DNA from: Salinicoccus carnicancri Crm
Lineage (GTDB): Bacteria > Bacillota > Bacilli > Staphylococcales > Salinicoccaceae
Length of the DNA: 64,000 bases
Assembly: GCF_000330705.1 (NCBI RefSeq)
Contig: NZ_ANAM01000006.1
Span: 310,001-374,000, forward strand
Direction: 5' to 3'
The notes under the pieces are model-generated. The model saw only the letters and a program-made list of their open reading frames with translations, ran no database searches and was not told the DNA's origin. Shown one piece after another: positions 16,650-25,163 of the stretch (position 1 is its first letter; every line of letters starts with the position of its first letter). The translations under genes and the position numbers were made by a program.

Positions 16650-17463
16650 AGTTTATGACAGTGAAATGAATGAAGTGCGCCTCCCTGGTGATACGTATCT
16701 GCATTATGGCTCTTATCCATTGAAACTAGAGATATCCGGATTCGATTATGAAAAGCGTGGAAGAAAAACTGTAGTAACAGGAAGACAAGCGCTTATCCGG
16801 GGTTTTATTATTTCATCCGATCCAATTGATATGGATATGAAAATGAGTAATGTATATGCGTTTTTCAGACGGCTTGGAGAGTTTTATGTAGCGAAAGAAA
16901 GTGAACCATTCAAGCTCTTGAAAGTTGAAGCTAATCAATCATACACATTGGAATCAGAAAACAATGGTGTGCTAACTGAATTCGAAATACCATTGACTGT
17001 TCAAAAGCCATATTTCAAACAATCCCTCCACACCACTTTAGACATCGACTCCGAAGGCATCCGCTTTAACGACAAATGGGGCTACGGTATGGGATTGAGC
17101 AGTGACAGTGGACAGTGGAAATATTCTTTCATCAACACTGATCCTTACTTTTATAATGCCGGCACTGAAGAAGTGAAACTCATTAAGCAAAAAGAAAGTG
17201 AGATTACTTTAATCTTCAATGGCAGTACTTTAAACGGACTAGTTGATATCGATGACGGTATAACTACATTCAAGTTATTTAGGAATGTCGTTGCGGGTGA
17301 TGTATTAAGAATTAAAGGGCATCAGATTACGCTGAATGGCGATAATGTGGCTGGGGATACGAATCGGCAATTCTTGACTGTTAAAAGAGGATGGAATAAC
17401 TGGGATGTCAGAGGGGTAACGGATTTTGAATTTAAGATAGATTACAGGTATTTATATGATTAG
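16639..17463 (+). CDS. Distal tail protein (Dit)
   Basis: Forms the hub ring between the tail tube and the baseplate. The 274-aa length and the N-terminal half with RLPGDTYLHYG-like start (MGFKVYDSEMNEVRLPGDTY), RGFIISSDPIDMDMK and VYAFFRRLGEFYVAKE match the Sipho_tail family. The C-terminal half has the jelly-roll-like strands of the family. It overlaps the tape measure by 11 bases, with AGGGAGG upstream, and is followed by the 31-codon frame at 17475. Confidence 0.85.
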   Translation: MGFKVYDSEMNEVRLPGDTYLHYGSYPLKLEISGFDYEKRGRKTVVTGRQALIRGFIISSDPIDMDMKMSNVYAFFRRLGEFYVAKESEPFKLLKVEANQSYTLESENNGVLTEFEIPLTVQKPYFKQSLHTTLDIDSEGIRFNDKWGYGMGLSSDSGQWKYSFINTDPYFYNAGTEEVKLIKQKESEITLIFNGSTLNGLVDIDDGITTFKLFRNVVAGDVLRIKGHQITLNGDNVAGDTNRQFLTVKRGWNNWDVRGVTDFEFKIDYRYLYD

Positions 17464-17474
17464 GAGGGATATAC

Positions 17475-17570
17475 ATGATAAGGAAATTAATTGAAAAATT
17501 AAGCCCTCGTAGAAAAAAACGAGGACTTAAAATAATTAGACCGGATAGTTATAACAGAATTAATTTTTAA
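17475..17570 (+). CDS. Very small basic protein, 31 aa
   Basis: An ATG seven bases after a strong AGGAGG, 12 bases after the Dit stop, encoding a Lys/Arg/Ile-rich peptide that ends IRPDSYNRINF. An inverted repeat (CCTCGT / ACGAGG) lies inside it and could serve as part of a terminator. The 3' end overlaps the leftward zinc-ribbon gene by 11 bases. I cannot assign a function. The strong ribosome-binding site is the main reason to list it. Confidence 0.4.
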   Translation: MIRKLIEKLSPRRKKRGLKIIRPDSYNRINF

Positions 17571-17820
17571 ACGCATCAAATTTTTGAGCATCGTAAAAAT
17601 CGGTATGACCACATTTAGAGCACTGCAAGGCTAAAAATGGGTAGTGCTTTCCGAATTCTTCCGGTTTCATCTCAGCTGAATCATCAAAAGGCAGCCTGAA
17701 TGTTGAAGGGTTGAATGATTTTTGAATTTGACAGTGCGGACACTTGGGCAGACCGATTTTACTTTCTAATTCAAGGGCAATATCGTCAAACTTTGGATTA
17801 TAATACTGTGACTCTCTCAT
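17560..17820 (-). CDS. Leftward zinc-ribbon protein, 86 aa
   Basis: A leftward gene inserted between Dit and the tail-fibre-like gene. It has two CxxC pairs (CPHC near residue 27 and CSKC near 69), a zinc-ribbon layout, with a Phe/Pro-rich loop between. The ATG at 17820 is preceded by GGAGGTG at the right distance, so the longer ORF starting five codons upstream is not used. It has its own promoter with a dyad across the -10. The role is unknown; a regulator or host-takeover protein would fit but is only inference. Confidence 0.6.
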   Translation of the reverse strand: MRESQYYNPKFDDIALELESKIGLPKCPHCQIQKSFNPSTFRLPFDDSAEMKPEEFGKHYPFLALQCSKCGHTDFYDAQKFDAFKN

Positions 17821-17831
17821 AAGTTTCACCT

Positions 17832-17861
17832 CCAATCTAATTACAGATTATACCAGATTGG
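17832..17861 (-). promoter_or_regulatory. Promoter with dyad operator for the zinc-ribbon gene
   Basis: On the minus strand TATAAT (17852-17847) is preceded by TGG, an extended -10. CCAATCT (17832-17838) and AGATTGG (17855-17861) form an inverted repeat centred on the -10. The upstream arm would not be in the mRNA, so a DNA operator is more likely than an RNA hairpin. Confidence 0.5.
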
Positions 17862-17883
17862 AATTACAATTTTAGAAATATTT

Positions 17884-17913
17884 AGCATCTCACTTTTGTG
17901 AGGTGCTTTTTTA
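17884..17913 (+). terminator. Terminator before the M14 tail protein
   Basis: AGCATCTCAC / GTGAGGTGCT with a TTTT loop, followed by six T. Confidence 0.75.
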
Positions 17914-17935
17914 TTACTCAAAAAGGAGTGAGGAA

Positions 17936-20362
17936 ATGGCTAGAAACGTTATAGGATCAGAGCATGACGACGAAAACCGTAATAAGCATAATGATAACTA
18001 TAAGCAATTGTTTGATTTCATACCGCTAATAAATAATTTGAAAGAGAATTTGAATAACTTCCTGAATGGGACGAACGTTGTAAGCAATGGAATGATCAAA
18101 GACGGCGCCATTACCACAGCAAAGTTAAATAATTTATCGGTATCGACAGAAAAACTCGGAAGTCGCTCGGTGACGAACGAAAAATTGGCAGATGGTGCGG
18201 TAAATAATTATAAGCTTGCTAATAAATCGGTGACGCAATCCAAAATAGATGAAGGCGCGGTTGATTTAACGAAGTTTAGCGCCGAAGTCAATACCTATAT
18301 GGATCAAAAGAGTAATGACGATATTGACGTAGATTTTGAGCTAGGCGGATGGAATACAGGCGGAAGTAAAGTAACTGGAAGTAACCCTGTGAATGTACGC
18401 GCGATTGTGCCTATATTTTTGAGAAAGGGCATGAAGCTGACTCAAACGCCAAATGCTTATTATGAGTATGAACTCATTGAACGCAGTACCAGCGTTGTAG
18501 GCGACGGCTTCTACGTAGATCGTACAGGGTATATTCCATTCGGCACTGACTACACGATAGAGCGGAATAACTTCTACTATCTATTCATCAGACGTAAAGA
18601 CGGTGCAGTAATGACTGCAGATGATGTCGTTACAATAAACGCTCGTTTTAACAATATAGTGATGGATTACTACGCTCTTGTAGGCATTGATCATATAGGA
18701 TTCGAACTCGGCGGATGGAATACGGGCGGGGCGAAAGTGACTGGAGAAAATCCGGTTAATATACGCTCTTCTGAACCCATTTATCTAAGGGCCGGAGAGG
18801 AAATGAAACCGGGACACTCAAATGAATATATGTATGAACTATTAATAAGAGAAACGAACATACCCGCAGATGACAGTTATATAGACAGAACCGGAAAAAT
18901 GAACTTTGATAATGCTTATAAAGCTGATCATGACGGATATCATTATCTTGTCGTTCATAACAATGATAATCGGGCTATGGAATTATCAGATGTGAATACA
19001 ATTGATGATCTGTTTAATAATTACTCTGGAATCGATAAAACATATATCATAAATCTGTTGAATGAGTATGGATTAATTAGAGATGTAGAATTTGCAAAAG
19101 GCGGATGGAATACAGGCGGAACTAGAATAGTTAGTGATGCCCCGATAAACGTGAGTCCGACACAATTGCAAAACGTTCTTCCTGGTCAATCTATAAATTT
19201 CGTTAAAAATACCTCATACGAATATGAGCTGTTCCTGAGAAAAAATGACGCATTCGTTGAAAGAACAGGATACATGCCATTTGGAGATAGTTATGTTTTC
19301 GATGACAAATATGAAATTGCCATAAACGTAAGAAGAGCCGATCAATCGCCAGTTAATAAATCTGATGTCACAGAGGTTTCAACGCATTTCAGTGGTATTA
19401 GTCATAGTAAATCATCGGATAACCAGGAAGTGGTATCAAAATTCAGTGTAGTAGGGAATCTGAACGCTTACAATTCCAACGATATAGATAATTACTTCGC
19501 TCACCCGAATACGATGACTCCACAGGAATTTAATGAGGCGTTTATTTCATTATCTGATGAAAATAACGATATATTCTCTTCTGAGCTTCTAGGGCAAGAT
19601 GATTATGGATATAATATTTATAAATTTGAGACTCATCCGCATGAGATGCTGAAGTCTTCGGCCTGGAATACAGTTCCGACCGAAGAAACAGGAGAACCAT
19701 TGAGTATACCAAAGATAATCATTACAAGCGGGATACACGGCAGAGAAAAAAATGCGAACTACGCCGTGTATTATTTCTTTAAGCAGCTACTTGAAAACAG
19801 AGATGACGAGACGCTGAATACACTGCTCATGAATGTTCAGTTTGTAATCGTTCCTTTAGTGTGTCCTTCTGGTTTCGCTGATGTGACTTATGATAATAGG
19901 AACGGAATAAACTTGAACAGGGACTTTCCACCCTACGGGTCTGCATCCCAACCTGAGACTGTATTGTTAAAACAGGTGCTGGACGGGAATTCAGATGCAG
20001 ACTATCATCTGGACTTCCATAACCATACAGCACACGACACTGTAATAGGCTACTCACTTACCGATGATGATAGCTTGGCCAGACTAACTACTAATGCTTA
20101 TAAATACATTGGCAGACAATGGCAAATTAAAATTCCGGAGTTCCCCCAGGACAGAACTTATCAATGGGCGTACACATCTGGCGCGAATGTGGGTACCGTG
20201 GGTAGATACAGTCAAAGTCAGTTAGGCATTCCTTCATCTATAATTGAAACGGGCGTAGAAAATCCTTGGATTATGGAAGATAAGAATGGTGCGAATGCTA
20301 CACAAATTGGCGTCGATCTCCTGGCCAATACGATAATCGGAATTCTTCAAGCGAGAAGGTGA
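17936..20362 (+). CDS. Tail protein with three tandem repeats and M14 carboxypeptidase domain
   Basis: An 808-aa protein between Dit and Tal. Residues about 50-115 are short repeats of the AITTAKLN / SVTNEKLADGAV kind seen in phage fibres. Three domains of about 115 residues follow, each opening with GGWNTGG (near 136, 258 and 387) and holding a YEYEL strand and a (D/E)RTGxM/IPFG turn. Residues about 590-808 look like an M14 zinc peptidase: IHGREKN (His and Glu metal ligands), NLNRDF, DFHNH (third ligand) and IIETG (catalytic Glu). It probably binds and trims the cell envelope. The start is ATG 17936 after AAGGAG. Confidence 0.8.
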   Translation: MARNVIGSEHDDENRNKHNDNYKQLFDFIPLINNLKENLNNFLNGTNVVSNGMIKDGAITTAKLNNLSVSTEKLGSRSVTNEKLADGAVNNYKLANKSVTQSKIDEGAVDLTKFSAEVNTYMDQKSNDDIDVDFELGGWNTGGSKVTGSNPVNVRAIVPIFLRKGMKLTQTPNAYYEYELIERSTSVVGDGFYVDRTGYIPFGTDYTIERNNFYYLFIRRKDGAVMTADDVVTINARFNNIVMDYYALVGIDHIGFELGGWNTGGAKVTGENPVNIRSSEPIYLRAGEEMKPGHSNEYMYELLIRETNIPADDSYIDRTGKMNFDNAYKADHDGYHYLVVHNNDNRAMELSDVNTIDDLFNNYSGIDKTYIINLLNEYGLIRDVEFAKGGWNTGGTRIVSDAPINVSPTQLQNVLPGQSINFVKNTSYEYELFLRKNDAFVERTGYMPFGDSYVFDDKYEIAINVRRADQSPVNKSDVTEVSTHFSGISHSKSSDNQEVVSKFSVVGNLNAYNSNDIDNYFAHPNTMTPQEFNEAFISLSDENNDIFSSELLGQDDYGYNIYKFETHPHEMLKSSAWNTVPTEETGEPLSIPKIIITSGIHGREKNANYAVYYFFKQLLENRDDETLNTLLMNVQFVIVPLVCPSGFADVTYDNRNGINLNRDFPPYGSASQPETVLLKQVLDGNSDADYHLDFHNHTAHDTVIGYSLTDDDSLARLTTNAYKYIGRQWQIKIPEFPQDRTYQWAYTSGANVGTVGRYSQSQLGIPSSIIETGVENPWIMEDKNGANATQIGVDLLANTIIGILQARR

Positions 20363-20366
20363 TTAG

Positions 20367-22253
20367 ATGCTTTCAGTAAAATCTTTGGACGGGCGATGGT
20401 TTCCCGCAGAGGCACAAGTCCCACGTACCCGGGTAATTGGAGAGCGGGAAATATCGCTCTCTTTTTTACACTCTGAAATCAATGATGTCTTTCTTTCTGA
20501 AATTGAAACCGGATGGATCGCAGAGTTTCAAGGGGATGAATATTGGCTGTACAATCCGCAGGAGGACATACACGGGAATAAATCATTCGAGTGTCTGTTC
20601 GATTTAGTCAGGCAGGGTAATAAGGTATGGCACATCGATGATGTAGAAGATAAGTCGATGACGATTGAAAACAGTATCGGCCCGTTATTCAACGACCTCC
20701 CGGACTACACATTACAGATTATCGATAATTTCTATGCGAATACGATGAATTACTCTAATCGCCAGACAACGACTGAGCGGTTTTTGTATTTCATTGAACG
20801 ACACGAAGCCGAGTTTGAAATCCCCATCGGCAGTAAGACAGTGCAAATCAGGAATGAAGTCGGTACTCGTCGGGATGATCTGATGATTCATGAGGACGAT
20901 AATCTGATTGATTTGCAGTTGAATACACAGGATGACTCATTCTGTACTACGGTTACTGGTTACTACGATTTTGACGATGAAGGGAACCCACAGAAGTCTG
21001 TGATTTACCGAAGCAGCTTGGCTGATAAGTATGGAGATATCCCTGGGGAGCCGATTCTGGATGATCGTTACAACAATAGAGATGCGGTCTATGAAGCTGC
21101 AAGGAAAAGGCAAGAAAGCTCATATCAACTTTCGTTTGAAGTGTCCTCTGAATTATTTGAGACACCCGTGAACGAGGGCGATTACGTGCCTTTGGTTATT
21201 CCTTCGAAATCCATCAATATGCATATCCGTGTAGTGGAAATCAATGAACTATTTGATGAGGACGAAAATCTAATTGAAGCGACTTACAGCTTTGGGAATG
21301 AGAATATCAGTCAGCTCTATAGAAAGGCTCAGTATGATGCGCTGATGGATGTGAATGACATCTTGAGAGGAAAGAAACCACTGCCGCCGTCTGTGCTCCC
21401 TAAAGCGTTCAAGCGAGCATTTGAAGTAATCCGTGGGGATGATGATTCGGTCATTGAATATCGAAAAGATCGTTTAATCGGGCATCACGACAAGAATGCC
21501 GGCAATGCCGTGGAACTGAATGTCAGTGGTCTGCAATTTATCAGGAATGGCAATCCTCGTAGTGCCATCACTTATGAAGGTGTGGTTACTGAAGCATTGA
21601 CTGCAGGCACTATTGATACGAACCGGATTCGCATTGTGGGCGCAGAAGGTTTTTTCTATATCAGTGGCGATGAACTGATTGCACGGGATTATAATAACCC
21701 TGAGAAGTGGACAGAAATCAGACCATCGGGCGTAACGACGAAGGGATCCTTTACGAATCTGCGTCCTGATTACTTTGTAGATTCTAACGGCAAAGAGTGG
21801 GGCAAACAGATGGAGGACGGACTTACAAATAATGACGAAACGATTCAAAGGAATCAATTTATATACCCCGATGTCACATACTTTTCCGGTCAAAGGTATT
21901 ACTTGAATAATGCGATGGTGTCCATAGATTCTAATTACACTATAGAAAACTGCCATTTTACCCACAACAGAAAATTCTTGAAAATCGGAATCGGGATAAA
22001 TATGGAGGGGGATTCGGGTTCAAACAGGGTTTTGATAGATGTCGTAGAGATTTCCACAGGGCAAGTAGTGGAGTCAGTCAATGAATTTATTAGAGCGGCT
22101 GACTCCACAAAATGGTTGAATATCACTTTTGAAATGGGTGTTCCGGATTATGTAACTGAAAAAGCGTATCAGATTAGAATAGGTAGTACACTTCGGACGA
22201 CGACTGGAACATTAATAAGTGCGATTATAAACAGAGTTTCACAGTTCGGTTAA
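20367..22253 (+). CDS. Tail-associated protein (Tal / prophage endopeptidase tail family)
   Basis: A 628-aa baseplate protein. The N-terminal 350 residues follow the prophage-tail hub pattern: an early WFPAEAQ stretch, EREISLSFLHS, and the FFIERHEAEFEI-like region (here LYFIERHEAEFEI). A central DAVYEAARKRQESSYQ helix marks the end of the hub. The C-terminal part is beta-rich and includes GTIDTNRIRIVGAEG, typical of the connection to fibre domains, and a carbohydrate-binding-like end. The gene starts 4 bases after the M14 protein, with AAGGTGAT upstream. Confidence 0.8.
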   Translation: MLSVKSLDGRWFPAEAQVPRTRVIGEREISLSFLHSEINDVFLSEIETGWIAEFQGDEYWLYNPQEDIHGNKSFECLFDLVRQGNKVWHIDDVEDKSMTIENSIGPLFNDLPDYTLQIIDNFYANTMNYSNRQTTTERFLYFIERHEAEFEIPIGSKTVQIRNEVGTRRDDLMIHEDDNLIDLQLNTQDDSFCTTVTGYYDFDDEGNPQKSVIYRSSLADKYGDIPGEPILDDRYNNRDAVYEAARKRQESSYQLSFEVSSELFETPVNEGDYVPLVIPSKSINMHIRVVEINELFDEDENLIEATYSFGNENISQLYRKAQYDALMDVNDILRGKKPLPPSVLPKAFKRAFEVIRGDDDSVIEYRKDRLIGHHDKNAGNAVELNVSGLQFIRNGNPRSAITYEGVVTEALTAGTIDTNRIRIVGAEGFFYISGDELIARDYNNPEKWTEIRPSGVTTKGSFTNLRPDYFVDSNGKEWGKQMEDGLTNNDETIQRNQFIYPDVTYFSGQRYYLNNAMVSIDSNYTIENCHFTHNRKFLKIGIGINMEGDSGSNRVLIDVVEISTGQVVESVNEFIRAADSTKWLNITFEMGVPDYVTEKAYQIRIGSTLRTTTGTLISAIINRVSQFG

Positions 22254-22265
22254 GGAGGCGATTGC

Positions 22266-22556
22266 ATGAGCAAATGGAAAGTATTTTACAGAATTGAAAA
22301 TGGGGTTTATGAACCTAAACGTTCTGGCAAAACGCCTGTCCCCACTGAAAATTACGATAAAGTCATACAGGTGCCGGAAGAAATTGCGATGCAAATTCTA
22401 AAGTTTGATTTCGATGGGGAAAAGCTCACGAGAAAAGAAGGGCACAGGATTTTAACACTTGAAGAACTGCATGAGAAGTATAACCAAGAGAATGTTAATC
22501 AATTACCGAGTGATAACGAATCGGTTAGTAATGACGATATTGAAATCATATTATAA
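22266..22556 (+). CDS. Small tail-region protein, 96 aa
   Basis: A 96-aa protein directly after Tal, with AGGAGG upstream. It begins with WKVFYRIENGVYEPKRSG, a strand pattern of small baseplate accessory proteins. A PEEIAMQILKFDFDGEKL segment follows, and the tail is acidic and Asn-rich. I do not recognise a specific family. A terminator follows immediately, so it closes the tail operon. Confidence 0.55.
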   Translation: MSKWKVFYRIENGVYEPKRSGKTPVPTENYDKVIQVPEEIAMQILKFDFDGEKLTRKEGHRILTLEELHEKYNQENVNQLPSDNESVSNDDIEIIL

Positions 22557-22586
22557 GAGTCTGCTCAATGGAGTAAGACTTTTTAT
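22557..22586 (+). terminator. Terminator after the tail operon
   Basis: A stem containing AGTCT-GCTC / GAG-AGACT around an AATG loop, followed by TTTTTATT. Confidence 0.6.
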
Positions 22587-22614
22587 TATGCAGAAAGGGG
22601 TGTGGTGATGCATT

Positions 22615-22995
22615 TTGGAGACGTTAAATAAGCGTGTCGATTATTTGGAGGAGGATATCCGGGAAATCAACCAAAAATTGAAAGACCAGGAATCGAAATT
22701 AAATGCGAAAATCGACAACAATCACAACGAGATAAAGATGCTAATTAAGGAAACGGAACTCTACAACAGAGAGAAGACGACAAAGCTATTTGACGGACTG
22801 GAGCGTTTGACAGATGCACAGCATAAACAGACGCTGGCCACAAATAATCTTGTTCATGAGACACGAGAAAATAAAAACTCCATCGACGAATTCAAAGATT
22901 CAGATAAGTGGAAAACCCGGACGATTGCCGGTTTTGCGATATCCATCATCCTAATGGTAATCGGCACATTCTGGGGGATGTTTTTCCCAATGTAA
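22615..22995 (+). CDS. XhlA-type hemolysin/holin-accessory membrane protein
   Basis: A 126-aa protein. The first 100 residues are a charged coiled coil (LNKRVDYLEEDIREINQKL) and the C-terminus is one membrane segment (TIAGFAISIILMVIGTFWG), the layout of XhlA, a cell-surface lysis accessory protein. The start appears to be TTG 22615; the better-placed ATG upstream is in another frame and stops quickly. It opens the lysis cassette, followed by two tiny frames, the holin and the endolysin. Confidence 0.7.
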   Translation: METLNKRVDYLEEDIREINQKLKDQESKLNAKIDNNHNEIKMLIKETELYNREKTTKLFDGLERLTDAQHKQTLATNNLVHETRENKNSIDEFKDSDKWKTRTIAGFAISIILMVIGTFWGMFFPM

Positions 22996-23016
22996 ATAAT
23001 GAAGGAGGGGATTCTT

Positions 23017-23061
23017 ATGTGTTTCCTATGCTGTATGTTTTTTAGAAAATGTGGCAGATAA
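23017..23061 (+). CDS. Tiny Cys-rich peptide, 14 aa
   Basis: An ATG behind a strong GAAGGAGGGG encodes a peptide with four Cys and three Phe (MCFLCCMFFRKCGR). It is so short that it may only be a leader or a chance frame. It lies between the XhlA-like gene and the holin. Confidence 0.25.
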   Translation: MCFLCCMFFRKCGR

Positions 23062-23078
23062 TATGCGAGGGGGATTAC

Positions 23079-23162
23079 ATGAATGAGGACATCAAAGAGA
23101 TGCTTTTTAATGTGGGGTTGATTATTGTCATCACTACGATAATGCATATATTCATTTTTTAG
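23079..23162 (+). CDS. Small single-span membrane peptide, 27 aa
   Basis: The ATG follows GAGGGGGATTAC. The peptide has a short acidic start and one hydrophobic segment (VGLIIVITTIMHIFIF). It ends just before the holin ribosome-binding site. Small membrane peptides in lysis cassettes can tune holin timing. Here that is only a suggestion from location and composition. Confidence 0.4.
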   Translation: MNEDIKEMLFNVGLIIVITTIMHIFIF

Positions 23163-23174
23163 GAGGTGTTTAAC

Positions 23175-23474
23175 ATGGATCAAAAACAACACACAGTCAC
23201 AGACCGCAAGATTGAGCAGGAAGTCCGCAATACAGCCACCGGCGACCTCATCAGGCAGATAGGTGCTATTCTATTGGCGCTGTCCTCATTCTTGGCCGTG
23301 ATGGGGTATTCTTTTGAGTGGCTCACGCCGGACAGCATCAATGCGCTGTTGGTCGTTCTCTATGCTGTGGCCGGCTTTGGCTATACGGCGTTTGAGATAT
23401 ACAAGAACCATTTTGCGGGCGTTAAGGCGCAGGAACAGGCAAAAGCGTTGAAAAAGCAAGGATTGAAGAAATAG
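23175..23474 (+). CDS. Phage holin, phi LC3 type
   Basis: A 99-aa lysis protein that makes the membrane permeable so the endolysin can act. It has two hydrophobic segments (IGAILLALSSFLAVMGY near 30-46 and INALLVVLYAVAGFGYTAF near 57-75) and a Lys-rich C-terminal tail. The pattern matches the phi LC3 / Phage_holin_1 group. The start is ATG 23175 after AGGAGGTG, not the in-frame GTG at 23166. A terminator overlaps its stop codon. Confidence 0.85.
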   Translation: MDQKQHTVTDRKIEQEVRNTATGDLIRQIGAILLALSSFLAVMGYSFEWLTPDSINALLVVLYAVAGFGYTAFEIYKNHFAGVKAQEQAKALKKQGLKK

Positions 23475-23498
23475 GTGTCCACTGGATGCCTATTTTTT
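23472..23498 (+). terminator. Terminator between holin and endolysin
   Basis: TAGGTGTCC / GGATGCCTA (two G-T pairs, 3-base loop) followed by TTTTTT. Confidence 0.7.
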
Positions 23499-23524
23499 AT
23501 GAATGAATTTAAGGAGATGTGGAA

Positions 23525-24994
23525 ATGAATTTAATAGAATTCTATGAAAATGACGGCTTCCGCATTACATCAGACCCCCGTAAGTATGCGAGTGGTATAT
23601 TCGGCAAACGGGATTACACTGTCAACGGCCACAATTATGACAGCTTCTGCGGTGGTTACCACAGGGCAGTCGATTTGAGCAATACGCATGGCGCGGATAT
23701 CAGGGCGGCAGACGACGCACTTGTGGCCAACGGCACAAGGGATTATGGCACATTCGGCGGGCAAGCCGTACTCATCTATGAGCGGCTCGGCATACAAGTC
23801 ATTTACGGGCATGTACAACGGCCGGTTAAACTTAAGCCGGGGCAACGGGTCAAAAAGGGCGATGTGATTGCCAAACAAGGCAACAGCCACAATCAGGGCG
23901 CCGGCGTATCAATGGCTTCTCACTTGCATTTACAGGTGCAGCATATTGAAGCACTGAATGAAAAAGACTTTACTTGCAAGGGGATTGATCCATTTAAAAT
24001 TGACATCGATAAACCGGCCAAGAAGGAGAAGCAAACCGTCAAGGTGGATAACAAGGTGCATCTTATCATTGCCGGTCACGGTAATCAGCGCGATGGTTCA
24101 TTCGACCCAGGCGCCACGGGATACATCACAAAAGGTGAACACAAATATGTCAGGGATGACCTGTTCCCGGCCATGAAGAAGTATCTTCCGAAAGGTGCAA
24201 AAGCCGTATTTTACGATGCTTTGAAAGTGTCTAATTACGGTAATCTGTCACAATTGGTTAAAAAGCACAACGCCGACCAGGTAACGGAAATCCATTTTGA
24301 CGCTCACAGAACCGGCTCATCCGCCCGAGGTGGTCACGTCATCATCCACAGTGGTTATGATCCGGATGAATACGACCTAAGACTGCGTGACTCCATACAA
24401 TCGATGGTGGGCGTTCGTTACAGCCATAAGGGGCACAAGGGTATCAGTGGCAGGAATAATCTGTACAACGTCAATGATGCCCGTCAGAATGGTATTGCAT
24501 ATCGCCTGATTGAACTCGGTTTCGGTACGAATAAGATTGATGCCGATATCATGACGAACAGAGTGGATGAGTATGCTGAAACGCTTGTGCAGTCACTATT
24601 CCTGTCCAGTGGCAGCGTGTCGAAAACGACGGTTAAACCAGCAGTACCAGTAATACCAGAAGAACCGAAGAAAGAAACGACAGCAAAGAAAACGCCATAT
24701 ACAGTGGGCGATTGGAAAAAGAATGCACACGGCACTCAATATATACAAGCGGTCGGTACGTTCACAGTCGGTAACACTCGTATAATGAGCCGGGCAAACG
24801 GGCCATTCGTAAGTAATCCTGAGGGCGGATGGTGCTATCCTGGGTACAAGATTAAGTACGCTTACCTGTGCAGACAGGATGACCATGTTTGGATTCAGTA
24901 TGAACAGAACGGAGAATGGTGGTTCCTGCCATATAACACATGGAACAGTAGGACAGGCGCGGTTGGTAAAAATCCGTGGGGAACATTTAGCTAA
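23525..24994 (+). CDS. Endolysin: M23 peptidase + amidase-3 + SH3b
   Basis: A 489-aa cell-wall hydrolase with two catalytic domains. Residues about 20-140 are an M23 endopeptidase (HRAVD near 46-50, HLHLQ near 133). Residues about 178-365 are an N-acetylmuramoyl-L-alanine amidase-3 (AGHG, EIHFDAH, ELGFGTN). A Pro/Lys linker leads to an SH3b wall-binding domain from about 392 to the end (GTFTVGNTRIMSR, VWIQYEQNGEWWFLPY). The start is ATG 23525, eight bases after AAGGAG. Most staphylococcal phage endolysins use CHAP first; here M23 takes that place. Confidence 0.93.
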   Translation: MNLIEFYENDGFRITSDPRKYASGIFGKRDYTVNGHNYDSFCGGYHRAVDLSNTHGADIRAADDALVANGTRDYGTFGGQAVLIYERLGIQVIYGHVQRPVKLKPGQRVKKGDVIAKQGNSHNQGAGVSMASHLHLQVQHIEALNEKDFTCKGIDPFKIDIDKPAKKEKQTVKVDNKVHLIIAGHGNQRDGSFDPGATGYITKGEHKYVRDDLFPAMKKYLPKGAKAVFYDALKVSNYGNLSQLVKKHNADQVTEIHFDAHRTGSSARGGHVIIHSGYDPDEYDLRLRDSIQSMVGVRYSHKGHKGISGRNNLYNVNDARQNGIAYRLIELGFGTNKIDADIMTNRVDEYAETLVQSLFLSSGSVSKTTVKPAVPVIPEEPKKETTAKKTPYTVGDWKKNAHGTQYIQAVGTFTVGNTRIMSRANGPFVSNPEGGWCYPGYKIKYAYLCRQDDHVWIQYEQNGEWWFLPYNTWNSRTGAVGKNPWGTFS

Positions 24995-25022
24995 AGCCAA
25001 TAACGCACACACTAAGGGAATC

Positions 25023-25074
25023 AGCACCCCTTCGTGCTCTTTACACCTCTCCAGGACTTACACACCTGGGGAGG
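25023..25074 (+). terminator. Two hairpins after the endolysin
   Basis: AGCAC / GTGCT (25023-25038) followed by CTTT is a weak terminator. A longer stem CCTCTCCAGG / CCTGGGGAGG (25046-25074, one G-T pair) follows without a T run. The stretch to 25163 shows no other feature. Confidence 0.5.
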
Positions 25075-25163
25075 ATACATAAAAGAATATATGTTCCGGC
25101 TACTAAGTTTTTACGCCCTCTGATAATATTATTACTAATACATATTGAAAGAGGGTAACAAAA

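Noticed and set aside
25023-25074. attR of the prophage directly after the endolysin
   Set aside because: Hairpins here looked like a boundary, but phage-type accessory genes with an SOS promoter continue to 27.9 kb, and the host gene break is at about 28.09 kb.
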